From Antilocapra americana (taxonomy: Eukaryota > Chordata > Mammalia > Artiodactyla > Antilocapridae), in assembly GCA_007570785.1 (NCBI GenBank), contig ML660777.1, positions 10,682,243 through 10,746,242 on the forward strand: a stretch of DNA of 64,000 nt, given 5' to 3'. The position numbers and the translations under genes were made by a program. The notes beneath the pieces were generated by a model. That model was not told the DNA's origin, did no database searches, and saw nothing but the letters and a program-made list of their open reading frames with translations. Positions 11,040-21,690 of the stretch are shown piece after piece. The stretch's first letter is position 1; every line of letters starts with the position of its first letter.

Positions 11040-12130
11040 TGGCTCACATGTTGACCACGCAGAGGCACCTTCCAGTTTTCATTTCATTTATATGCTCTGT
11101 AGCATTTGACACTGTTGGCTACTCTCTGCCTCTTAAAATTCTCCTTTGCATCCAGAAAACTCCTTTTTCCTGATTTTTCCCAGAATCTGTCTAACTGCTC
11201 CTTCTGATTCTCTACTGTGATCACTTCATTCATCCCCTACTTAGTGAAGCAGAATTCTCGAGAGCTGTCCTTAGCCCTCAGTGTACCTCAGGCCACACGT
11301 TGGACTTTGGGGATCCCATCCTCACTGATTTCAGTCATCACGATTCCAGCGACTTATCTGCCCAGGCCACTCTGCTCTTATAGCAGAAGATCTTACCATT
11401 TTTGCTGACCAGCAATTTTGCTGAATAAGTCTTGCTGAACAGATTCACTTACACGTTCTTCAAGTACAACATAGGCCAAAGGAAACTGAGCTTCTTTCCT
11501 TTAAGATTTGTTCCGCCTCCTGTAATCTCAAGTAATCTCAGGTAATAGTTAACACTATTCACCTAGCTGTCCAAGGCAGTAGAATCACCTTATCCCCTTC
11601 TACCTTCTCCTTCCAGCATCTAGTCACTGGGTGAGTCCACTACCGTGTATTATATATATTATATATATATGATATATTATATATATATCACTCCTCTTCT
11701 CCCATAGCTGATCTTTCTAAAACTTCTCACCAGGACATTGCAATGACTCATTCCCTGACTACAGCCTTGCTCCCTCCCTACCCTTCACACTGCTAACACT
11801 TCCATTCACTACTTAAAATTCTTCAACAACTCTGTGCAGCTTACAAGGTAAAATTCAACTCCTTGGTTTATTACATGTGGCCCCTCAAGGCCATCTCTTG
11901 ATGACCTTGCTCCAACCTCTACTGTCCCGTATAGGACTTCTTCTCTATTAACCAAACAAAAGTACATTTGGATTGTGGGACAGGGTAAATCCTTTCATCC
12001 GTGCTATTTTGTTGGCTTGAAATTGTCTTCTGTCTTGTTCGTTCACCTCAAATTCTTGAAAACTTAACCCTGCCTTCCCTGACCCTCAGTCCAATTATAC
12101 ATCTCTCTCCTGTGCTCCTATGATGTTGGA
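11040..12130 (+). repeat. Long L2 LINE segment
   Basis: About 1.1 kb follows L2 ORF2 and 3' sequence. There is an RT block gtagcatttgacactgttgg (reads AFDTVG), then cattgcaatgactcattccc, a diverged block around ttaaaattcttcaacaactc, aaggtaaaattcaactcctt and late 3' sequence near 12070. A TA-rich microsatellite interrupts it near 11650. It is decayed beyond coding. Confidence 0.55.
11648..11690. repeat. (TA)n-rich microsatellite
   Basis: Alternating TA with single-base interruptions lies within the L2 segment. Confidence 0.85.
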
Positions 12131-12256
12131 TGTGGCAGACAATTATCATTGCTAATGTACATGCATCTCTTCTGTCAGTTTTTGAGAGACCATGATTTAC
12201 CCAACTTATATTTTCCCATCCTCAGGGTGATCTTTTAATGTGTGCATGAGTACAAG

Positions 12257-12340
12257 TTGTGGAGAGAGAAAGAGGTGGAGAGGAGAGGAAAGCAGAAGCA
12301 AAGAGAAGAAAAGGGAAGAGGAGAAAGGAAGAGCAGGTAG
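12257..12340. repeat. Purine-rich (GA/GGAA) tract
   Basis: About 80 bp of almost only A and G on the plus strand (gagagagaaagaggtggaga and similar). It is low-complexity sequence. Confidence 0.8.
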
Positions 12341-12556
12341 AATAAGAATATAAGCTTGGTGGTGAGCTTGGGGTCAAAGTTGAGAGAGTTTTTCTTTAGT
12401 GCCATATTTTCTCTGTAAAATGCAAAATGAAGTTGTTTTCTGAGTAGGGTCTTGCAAGAAGGTAATAAAATCTCAAAACAGTTATGGTGGGGAACAGGAG
12501 AAGGTTCAACTCAGGACCTGAAAAGGACTTCTGGGCAGCATCTCTGGCCTACCTGA

Positions 12557-12592
12557 CGTTGTTATTGTTATTCAGCTGCTAAGTCGTACCCA
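12557..12592 (-). repeat. Short Bov-A tail fragment
   Basis: gttattcagctgctaagtcg is the reverse complement of a Bov-A/BovB tail. The rest of the element is absent. Confidence 0.45.
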
Positions 12593-15310
12593 TGAAGGGG
12601 CTGGCTGGCATTGCAAACCTGAAATTTTGTGGCTCCACAATAAGATTTTCTATGGAACCTGTGATGGATGCCCACTGTGACCACACATCCTTCTCCTTTA
12701 CTGCTCTGGGAAAACTCTGTGCCGCATTGGCAAACTGACAGAGGTCAGTCAACATTTCCCAAAAGGGTTTTGTGCATCCTTTGCCATTTGGGGCAGGGAC
12801 ACACCTACAACTCTGCAGCCTCCGGGGCTCAGCCTCCTGGACTTCTTCCAGAGCCCTCTCAGAAGACAGCACCCTCCCCTCACCCCCCATCTAACTGAGC
12901 AACTCTGATTGGAGGTATTCTAGAAAGAATGTCACAGCTTAGGACATTCTACTTACTCTGTGGCCAGAACCATTATCTTCCTGACTTTGAGCCTCCTCCA
13001 AATAACTGTGACATCCATTCGAAAATGTATGTTGATACAAGAATAGACATCACTGAGTCTAAAATGCTCATCAATTCAACTAAAATTGGCTATTAAAAAA
13101 TATAAGCAGGCTGGCCCATGTGTTCCCCATCTCTCTACGAGCAGTTGATGCCACAGCATTTGGCAGTTAGCCCCAAATCCCTTTATGAGCGCTGTGTAAG
13201 GTCACAGAAACCCATATACAGAAGGATCCCAAAGAAACTGAACCTGGTAACTTCCTACAGCCTCGGGATTAGGAGCTGGGAAGAAATGGCTCTCAATTTT
13301 ATTGGCTTACCTTGTTGAGGGGATAACCACCTCTCTCAAATTGCATCTAATAGCTCCCCACTAAAATATTCATCAGCCTCTTCTCCAGGGCATTGATTCC
13401 TCAACTCTGCCTGAGATTCAAACGCTTTATAAAAAGTACTCCTGGATGAAGTACTGCCCAGAGTCCAATCCTTTACAGTTGGAGTCCTGGCTGTTTTCCA
13501 TAATTTTTAGGCAACTGAACTGGACTGTTTCTTTTTTAATCAGATCTCTGAAACTGACCTTTACCTTGGAAATGAGGGTAGTACCCGCAGGTTTTCCTAG
13601 GGATAGAAAGTGATTCAAAGAGGCAAAGGAAGGTAGTGAAAATGCTCTTAGAAAAGAATACTAAATACTACAGTGAAATAATACAGAGGCTGCTCTTAAA
13701 GGAGAAGTTGAATACTGAGAACTCACTCTCTTTCTCTCTCTCAGTCCCAACCATGTGTTATTACCCTACTGCCCTGTTACCCTACAGAGGTTATTTTCTT
13801 AAACTCTGAAGTCCCAAACTGCCTCCCCCAGCAGGTTCACCATGGACTCCATCCTCACCGTACAGCAGCATTTTCAGTATCCCCACTTTTACTGCTGATC
13901 AGTTTGGAGCCGCCAGTAGGGGGTTAATATAAGCCCTAGTGCACACAATACTAGAGGCACCCGCAAAGGAAGTCTGCAGTTGCTGCATGGCACATTTGGC
14001 CCGCGTTTCCAAAGAGGCAGTAGCTGTTACTGCGGAGAGCTCACTGCCTGCCACTGCTGGACCATTAGTATGGAAATGAGGCATGTGTGTGACAGGTGGC
14101 CTTACCACCAACACAATCAACTTTCTCCATTAGCCGATGCTCTGACAAAACAGATGCAGCATCAATAAGCACCCTCCTCCCCTACGGAAGAAAGAACAGC
14201 ACATTGCAAACCCCTTATTTATAAGGGAGCGCAGTATCGTTTCTCCTATACACACAAAGTGGGTGGCACTGAAGTTTCCTTTTGTCTTATGGCTGTTTAT
14301 TTATTTATTATCTATTTATTTTTACATTTGCTTCGCAGTCTTCGAGGGTTCACTAGGGCTTCTGAAGCTTCCAAAAAAGAAGTCATCAGAGAAGAAGGAA
14401 GAGTAAAGCTGGAAGAATCAAATTGGAATTCTTTGCTTTTGAAAAGCAGTACACAGATGATTACCTGGTGTAGCTGCAGAAGAGATGAGGCTGGTCTCAG
14501 AGTTCTGCAGTAGGTCTCCTCAGCAGTCACGGTACTGGTTAGCAGAACTTAAAACCTGGAATCTGGTTTATAAGAACTTTGTGACTCAATAGGAAATGGT
14601 GAAAGCAAAATGGAGTACTATAATCTGGAAAATCAGAATCACCTTCAGAAATTTCTTCCCAGTTTTTTATTAAGGACAATGAAGAGAAGACTTTGGGACA
14701 TTCTGGATTCTAAAGTCGTGATTATAACTAAGCAGTGTTATTTTTCTAATTAAGTTCATATCTTTTATCTGAATAGCTCACCTGGGCTTCTCCAGCAGTT
14801 TAAAATTCCTTCAGGTACAGAACTTTCTTGCAGCAGAAACAGTGTAACTCTAAAATAATAATTTGTGAAAAGTAAAAATGTGAATATTAACATGTGTGGA
14901 TTGTTATATATTATAAGGGAGGAATCCCCCCCCCAATTTTCTATATCAGATTTAAGATTCCTATTGTAGAATTCTTGTAGAATTTTAAATATTTATTATC
15001 CCTCTGGTATCACTGACCTCACATGTATTAGACCTATCATCTAGAAAAAGCATTTTTTGTTGTTTTTTTTAAAACTACAATAAATGGAAATTCACTAATG
15101 TTTTTGAGACTTTTTGGTAGGAGCTTGAAGGAATGGGGTTGGGGTGGGGCTCAGTCCTGCTAACTGGTTCACAAGTTTTAAAAGGTCAAGAGGTGGACCT
15201 TTCTTTCCTCTGTGAACTGCCCCAGGCTTCGAGAATGAGCAGACCAGGATGATTGGAGGCCAAGTGAAGGAGATTTGACTCATGCTCTTACCTTCACCCC
15301 CATTTTCTTC
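12593..15310. other. Mostly unique intergenic DNA
   Basis: I could not assign a gene or repeat here. ORFs of 60-103 codons (for example the minus-strand ORF 12579-12890) have no domain I recognise. The part at 13880-14270 is richer in GC than its surroundings, has no repeat signature and is discussed as a candidate conserved element. There is a short CT run at about 13727-13743. Confidence 0.45.
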
Positions 15311-15313
15311 AAG

Positions 15314-15402
15314 CCTCAGTTTTGCCACTTGAAAATGGAAATAAAATCATACCTAATAGGATGATTAACAGGAAGACATTCATAGAGACGATGCATGTCA
15401 AA
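15314..15402 (+). repeat. MIR SINE fragment
   Basis: The order is that of the MIR core: cctcagttttgccacttgaa, atggaaataaaatcat, acctaataggatgatt and gatgcatgtcaaatggctt. Confidence 0.55.
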
Positions 15403-15643
15403 TGGCTTGCTTACTTCATGTCCAAATAACTGAATCATTTTGGAGGGAGGTGGCAGAGTCTCAGACACCAGATACTACTGTACTTTCAATCATCTACTCT
15501 TCTGGAACCAACTCGAATTCCCCCTCACTTTCTCTGAAACCATGGATATTCCGGCAGGATTAAGGTGTCTACAGTAAATTGTGTCTTTCCAGAAGAAAAA
15601 CATCCCATAAAAGCCTAATAAGCCACCCTGAAAGCCTTAAAAC

Positions 15644-15838
15644 AATGGTCTCCAACCCTTGCTCCACAATAGAAGTAGCATCACCTGGGGTGTTTTTTTT
15701 TTTAAGAATGCTCTTATCTGGGGCCCCCTAAGCTGATAAAATCTTATTGTCAGGGTAGGGAGTCCAGGCATCAGTATTTTTTTCTTTTTTTAAATCCCCT
15801 GTGAGTGGTTCTCATATTCAAGTTTGAGAACCACTGTT
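15644..15838 (+). mobile_element. MER5A-type hAT MITE
   Basis: It starts with a degenerate terminal inverted repeat (caatggtctccaaccctt) and ends with caagtttgagaaccactg. Between them are agtagcatcacctggggtg and tggggccccctaagctga. This is the typical MER5A order in plus orientation. Confidence 0.7.
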
Positions 15839-15854
15839 TTCTGTGTTCTGCAAT

Positions 15855-16010
15855 TTCTCCCTCTCTTTCCTACTCCTCAACCTAATAGCATCCATCTCCT
15901 ACTCATTTTTCAAGTTGCAATGGCCTCCTCACTGGTTTTTCTTGACAACAAGGCTTCTCATAATGATCACACACATCGCCCCAGATAAATACTCCTAGAA
16001 GGCAACTTTG
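15855..16010 (+). repeat. Possible L2 fragment
   Basis: tagcatccatctcctactca and caatggcctcctcactggt recall the L2 3' region. It is strongly diverged and could be coincidental. Confidence 0.3.
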
Positions 16011-17139
16011 GCCTCCCTGCAACCCTGCTAACAGATGTCAGTGGCTCGTTGTTTCCTGACAGCTAAGGTTCCAAACTAGGATGGGAACATACGTGAATGC
16101 ACTAGAGATTATCAGAATTTATGCTGAGTGGGTTAAAGAAATACAGAATTTAATGCTTTTTTGGTCTCATCCCTCCCTGAATTTGGAAACCCAATCCATT
16201 CTTCCCAGCCTAGCTCTTCCACAATGTCATCTCCTCTTTGTTGCTCTTGGCTGCAATAGAGTTATCAGCCATCTAGCTTTGTCCTGGATTGTGGGATTTC
16301 CCAGGACATGCTAACACCAGAAAGGTCCCAGGAAAATTGGCATGAACTGGTTACTCCAGGATAGAATATAACGCTTGGGTTGTAAGCTCCCTGTCACATG
16401 AAGAATACAAGGATCTGCTCAATAGTCAATTGTCACTGTTAGAGCAAATTCCTGAGTAACTAAAAGGTAGGCCTGGATGTTTTCTAAAGTATGTTCCCAC
16501 TCCAACCTTCTAGATATTAAAAAGTCTGCAATTAGAATTCAAGAATTATTCTGGAATCCCCACTTTAATAACTGGCGTTGGAGTGAAAGTTTACAATGTT
16601 TTCAGCATTATTTTCCCAGACTCCCACATATCCTTCTCTAGGACAGAAGTCCCTTTATCTGAGTCCTCTAAGGTTTGCTAGTTGGAATCCAGGTAACAGT
16701 GCTATTTTCTCCATCTACTATATTGTATGTAAGGTGGTAGAACCACAACTAACAGTGGTAGCAAGGAAGACTGGGGCCCTTGGTTTATGGGCAGAGTCAC
16801 TAGCTGAGGTTCATAAAAAAGTAACAGGAATGAATTGCTCTAGACAAATACCTGCAAATTAATGACAAACCGCCACACAAGGCCAAACTGAATTTGCCAA
16901 ATAATGTCCCCCTCAGTGTATTTTTATGACGATTAGAAAGGGCTCAGATTGGAAAAGGATTATGAGATGTTGCGTGGGGACAGGCTATTTTTCTTTCTCT
17001 TCATGTCTTGTTCCAAATACCCACTTCTGATATAGACTGGAGATCTCCTTCACTTCAGTTTCTGTGGTGTTCAGCAAGAAAATAGTTTTACGCTCCATTT
17101 TCTAGTTTTTGAAGGTGTAATACCTCAAAAAAGTTTTCA
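16011..17139. other. Intergenic, nothing recognised
   Basis: ORFs of 77 and 88 codons (16081-16314 and 16596-16862) have no recognisable domain. No repeat is assigned. Confidence 0.5.
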
Positions 17140-17535
17140 TTTCAAAAGTGTCATTTTAAAAAAGTAAACTTGAAAACATGATGGAAAAAGAAAGAAGTGA
17201 AATAAGTCAGACACAAAAGGGCACATGGTGAATGATTCCTCGATATGAACTATCCAGAGGAGATACATCCATAGAGACAGAAGGAAGATGGCTGGTTGCC
17301 AGGAGTTGGAGGAGGTGGTTATGAGGAATTGCTGCCTAACAGTTAAGGGGTTTTACTAACAGGTAAGGGGTTTTACTAACAGGTATGAGGCTTTACTTTG
17401 GAGCAGTGGGAATGTTCTGGAGCTAGATTGGAGTGGCTACACAACTTGTGAACCTACAGAGGCCACTGAATTGTACATGCTACTGTGGTTAATTCTACGT
17501 TACGTGAAGTCCACCTCAATAAATGACTTGCTTAA
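17140..17535 (+). mobile_element. L1 3' fragment
   Basis: L1 3' phrases in order: agtgaaataagtcagacaca, ggttgccaggagttggag, gaattgtacatgctactgtg and a 3' end at ctcaataaatgacttg. A 20-bp tandem triplication lies inside it. Confidence 0.65.
17339..17398. repeat. 20-bp minisatellite, three units
   Basis: Three adjacent 20-bp units begin at 17339, 17359 and 17379. Units 1 and 2 differ at one base; unit 3 (aacaggtatgaggctttact) differs from unit 2 at two. Confidence 0.85.
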
Positions 17536-17774
17536 TAGAGTAAATGTCTCCCTCTTCCCTCTATTTACTGAACACTCATTTCTCTCCAGGGGTAACCAAT
17601 GCATGAGCATCTTCTCAGAAACATTTTGTGTTCAAAAAATTCATATATTATTATTTTTTTTCTTTTTCTGTGAATTATAAGTATACAGTGTTCACCATTC
17701 TTCAGTTGGTGTTCTGTTTATTTGTTACCAGTAAGCCTTGGAGAGCATTCATATGACTATCTAATATTATCAAT

Positions 17775-18080
17775 ATTTAATTCTTTTAACAGCTTCATGA
17801 TCTTCTGGTGTATATATGTAAGATAATTTATTTAATTAATTCCCTGCTGATAAGCATTTAGATTATTTTCAGCTTTTACTATTAGAAAAACAAGGCAATG
17901 AGGAGCTTTGTGTATATGTCATTCTGCATGGGGATGAGTATGTCTGCAGGATAAATTCTTAGAAATATGAGTGTTGGGTTCAAGGGCATGTGCACTTGTA
18001 ATTTTTATATATAAAAGCAAATTTCCTGGCTTAAATTTTGTACCATTTATATTTCCACCAATAATACATACTAAGAATCC
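17775..18080 (-). mobile_element. Old L1M 3' region
   Basis: Reverse-complement L1M: gctgataagcatttagatta, gtcattctgcatggggatga, gtctgcaggataaattctta, then a degenerate caccaata end. Confidence 0.6.
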
Positions 18081-18586
18081 CACCATCATTGACAAAACAG
18101 ATAATTAGTTTTGATTAGAAATTTGCTGTAGCAATATAGAAGTTAGTCCTTTTTTGTTGTTGTTGTTTGTTTTTACAAATCCATGCTTAGCAAAGTTTTG
18201 TTTTGTTGTGCTTTTCAGGTGTTGTTGTGCTTTACTGTGTTAGTAGACATATCCAAGCTGAAACTTTCTTCTCTTTCTTATCAAATTCATTTCCTAAACG
18301 CTTATTGCTTTGAATTCTGGATGATTTGGTCAATATTCCTGAATATTCAGTTCCTAAACAGTTTTTGAATGACTTTATTTTCTGGAAACAAAATATGTAA
18401 GTAGTTGTCCATAAAAACAATGATAGATGTGTTAAGTTTTCAGCCTAGCAACTATTACTTTAGCCTAGTTGCTAAGCTCAGCAAACAGTGAAGCATTTCA
18501 GACCTCCACACAAACACAAGGCGGTAAGTAGTTACCAAGTATCTTCTATTTGAAAGTTACTGTCAAGTTCTGGGGATGATGCAATA

Positions 18587-18647
18587 GGAATAAGATACCA
18601 TACAGTATGGAATAAGATACCATACAGTATGGTATCTTATTCCATAC
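18587..18647. repeat. Tandem copy plus perfect inverted repeat
   Basis: A 22-bp unit occurs twice in tandem (18587-18608 and 18609-18630). The second copy is part of a perfect inverted repeat with 21-bp arms (18605-18625 and 18627-18647) around one unpaired A at 18626. The core reads ataccatacagtatggtat. Confidence 0.9.
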
Positions 18648-18779
18648 AGAAAAAGAAGATGAAACAGAACATGGCTAATGCTCTAGGAGGAAAAGTGTTC
18701 CCTATGTTTATGTGAGGAAAAGATAATATGAGTGGGGACATCAGAAGAGTCGTGTGAGAGGTCTAAAGGGTAAAGATGA

Positions 18780-18812
18780 AGAATGAATGAGTGAATGTAT
18801 GAATGAATGATA
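18780..18812. repeat. (GAAT)n-like microsatellite
   Basis: Imperfect GAAT/GTGAAT repeats. Confidence 0.7.
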
Positions 18813-18939
18813 TTCTCAGAAAATGTTTTAGGATGTTTCCATTGACTTTATTTGTAGTGACATAATTATAGTTTATCAGTTATCAAATAAAAGATTATAA
18901 ATAATATGTAATAATGCTATGAAAGTAAGAAGTGAAAGT

Positions 18940-19140
18940 ATTACTCACTCAGTCATGTCTGATGCCACGATCCAATGGACTATAGTCTCTCAGGTTCCTC
19001 TGTCCGTGGGATTCTCCAGGCAAGAATACTGGAGTGGGTTGCCATTCCCTTCTTCAGGGAATCTTCCCGATCCAAGGGTCAAACCCAGGTCTCCTGAATT
19101 GCAGGCAGATTCTTTACCATCTGTATCACCAGGGAACCCC
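18940..19140 (-). repeat. Bov-A2-type SINE
   Basis: Reverse-complement Bov-A: ctcactcagtcatgtctgat, ggcaagaatactggagtggg, gggtcaaacccaggtctcct and ttctttaccatctgtatcac. Confidence 0.88.
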
Positions 19141-20469
19141 AAAATAATGTTACAAACATGTTTATATATTTAAAAAATTATATTATAAATAAATATATAA
19201 AAATAAAATCTTACAAATTTTTTATTTTGACATTCCAAATTTTCTCTATCACTTCTAATCAACAGTTACATCTATGTACTTCCTTCACCTACCTAAGGGC
19301 TGTCAATAAAAAGGTGTTCATGAAATGAATTTGAACCAAGAGAAACTGATCAGTCCCTGAAGGAATGAATAACTTTCCATTTCTTAGCCCATAATAGATA
19401 TGCTAATGGAAACTCTATGGTCAGCTGTGAAATTAAGACTTTTCCAGTATAGAAAACCACATCTGAAAAGCAGTTTTCACAAATATTTCACAATTATTTA
19501 TCTTTCACAGCATAAGAAAAAAATATATATTTTCTTAAATAAAATGTTTCAGAGATATATGTGATATATCTTGGTATTTTCCAGGGAATTACTGCATGCT
19601 TCCAGAAAATGTCCTAATAAGCTTGATAAGTTAGTTATTGGTCAAATTTTGAGTGGGTTAGAAATAAATACAAAAAGTAAGTGGTAAAATTACTAATGTT
19701 TTACAGAAATTAATTGGAAATACAGACTCCTGGCAAGAATTCAGTTAAATATAATTCTGGATATATGAGTATATATGTATATACATGGTGGCTAAACTAG
19801 AGTTTATTGAATTTTAAAGCCTATTATCAATGTGATAGTCACCATGCTAGTACCTGCAGCATAGTAAAAAATTAACCATAGTCAAAGTTTAGGAAGATAT
19901 CTGTAGCTCCTAACTTCAAGACAAATTGGAACTAAGGAGTCTTTACATCTATCAGGCAATGCCTTGTGGACAGCAAAATTGAGGGAAGACCATTTTACAT
20001 TTAAAATTTACAGATTATTCAAGAATAGGCATTCATGAGCCTGAGAAAAAGAAGCAAGCTAGAAACAGACATGCAGAAAAATCACTCAAATAGTAGTATT
20101 TTTTGCTTACAGTTATAAAAACAGTCAAACATTTTAAGAAACAATCATTAAATAGAGGACGAGTTCCTTCTGCCTTCAGAACACATGCAAGATTGTATTT
20201 AACACATTCATTTCCCCAGAGGTACAGGCATTGGGAACAGAACTGTGACAGCAGAGACACGCAGTTGGCGCCTCCATTAGCACGGAGTTCCTTCCGATCA
20301 TCAGCTGGGGAAGCCACTGCCTTTCTGACCCTGCCCTGCCTTCTTTTGCATTAAGCAAACCAGGTCTACTTATCCTTTGAGGTCGTAAGAGTAGACATTC
20401 TTTCTTTTATTCCCTTCAAAAAGAGGTCTACCCACCTTTCCACTGAACAGCCTCCTTTCTAAAAAATCG
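19141..20469. other. AT-rich intergenic DNA
   Basis: No gene or clear repeat was found. ORFs at 20033-20358 on both strands overlap each other and lack domains. Confidence 0.5.
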
Positions 20470-20580
20470 GGGTAAACAGATAACAAGAAATTTAGCATCT
20501 TAAGCATTTCTAAGTGTACAGTTCAATGCTGTTAAGTATATTCATGTTGTTATGTGACCAGTCTCCACATAGTGGAAGGG
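20470..20580 (-). mobile_element. L1M 3' fragment
   Basis: taagtgtacagttcaatgct and taagtatattcatgttgtta are typical of reverse-complement old L1 3' ends. Confidence 0.5.
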
Positions 20581-20594
20581 GTCTCTGCAGTTTC

Positions 20595-20746
20595 TTTTAT
20601 AAGAGTACCAATCCTTTTCATGAGGGTTGTACCTTCATGACCTAATCAATTCCCAAAGAACTTACTCCCAAATATCATCACATTGGGAATTAGGTCTCCA
20701 CATACGAATTTTGGTGGGGAGGAGACAAACATTCAGTCTATTGCTT
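20595..20746 (-). mobile_element. MaLR (ERVL-MaLR) LTR fragment
   Basis: ttcatgacctaatcaattcc, atcatcacattgggaattag and the end acaaacattcagtctattgc follow the reverse complement of a MaLR LTR (MST/MLT1 type). A BovB fragment follows directly. Confidence 0.55.
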
Positions 20747-20748
20747 TT

Positions 20749-21232
20749 CAGTTCAGTTCAGTCACTCAGTCATGTCCGACTCTTTGCAACCCCATGGACT
20801 GCAGCACACCAGGCTTCCCAGTCCATCACCAACTCCCAGAGCTTGCTCAAACTCATGTCCATCGAGTTGGTGATGCTATCCAACCATCTCATCCTTGTCA
20901 TCCCCTTCTCCTCCTGCCTTCAGTCTTTCCCAGCATCAAGGTCTTTTCCAGTGAGTTGGTTCTTCACATTAGGTGGCCAAAGTATTGGAGTCTCAGCTTC
21001 AGCATCAGTCCTTCTAATGCATATTCAGGACTGATTTCCTTTAAGATTGACAGGTTGTATCTCCTTGCAGTCTAAGGGACTCTCAACAGTCTTCTCCAAC
21101 ATCACAGTTCAAAAGCATCAATTCTTTGGCTCTCAGCTTTCTTTATAGTCCAACTCTCACATCCATACATAACTACTGGAAAGACCATAGCTTTGACTAG
21201 AAGGACCTTTGTTAGCAAAGTAATGTCTCTTT
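20749..21232 (-). mobile_element. BovB LINE 3' fragment
   Basis: About 480 bp of the BovB 3' region in reverse orientation, from cagttcagttcagtcactca to gcaaagtaatgtctctttta. Minus-strand frames encode remnants of the C-terminal ORF2 region, with frameshifts. Confidence 0.9.
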
Positions 21233-21234
21233 TA

Positions 21235-21690
21235 TTTTAATATTATTTTAATATGCTATTGCATTTAAATACCTCATATAAGTGGAATCATGTAGTATTT
21301 GGCCTTTTGTGATTGGCTTATCTTTCTGCCTGCAATGCAGGAGACCTGGGTTCGATCCCTGAGTTAGGAAGATCCCCTGGAGAAGGAAACAGCAACCCAC
21401 TTCAGTACTCTTGCCTGAAAAATTCCATGGATGAAGGAGCCTCGTGGGCTACAGTCCATGGGGTTGCAAGGAGTTGAACACGACTGAGCAACTTCACTTC
21501 TATTTTTCTTAACACGGTATCTTCTAGGTTCATCTGTGTTATAGCATGTGTCAGAATTTCCTTTCTTTTTGAGGCTGGACAAGATTCCATTTTATGTTTA
21601 TATCACAATTTTTTTAGTCCTTCATTCATCAATGGAAACTTGAATTGCTCCATCTTTTGCCCATTGCAAATAATGCTGCATTGAATGTAA
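21235..21690 (-). mobile_element. L1M fragment split by a SINE
   Basis: tataagtggaatcatgtagt before the SINE, and taggttcatctgtgttatag...gcaaataatgctgcattga after it, are collinear reverse-complement L1 3' sequence. Confidence 0.65.
21324..21500 (+). repeat. Bov-tA SINE, head truncated
   Basis: It starts at ctgcctgcaatgcaggagac and continues through the Bov-A body to acacgactgagcaacttcac. It lies inside the L1M copy, so it is younger. Confidence 0.88.

Noticed and set aside
12579..13318. ORFs considered as a retroviral gag or pol remnant
   Set aside because: No conserved motif (zinc knuckle, DTG or YxDD) could be found, unlike the ERV-L remnant at 23935-24490.
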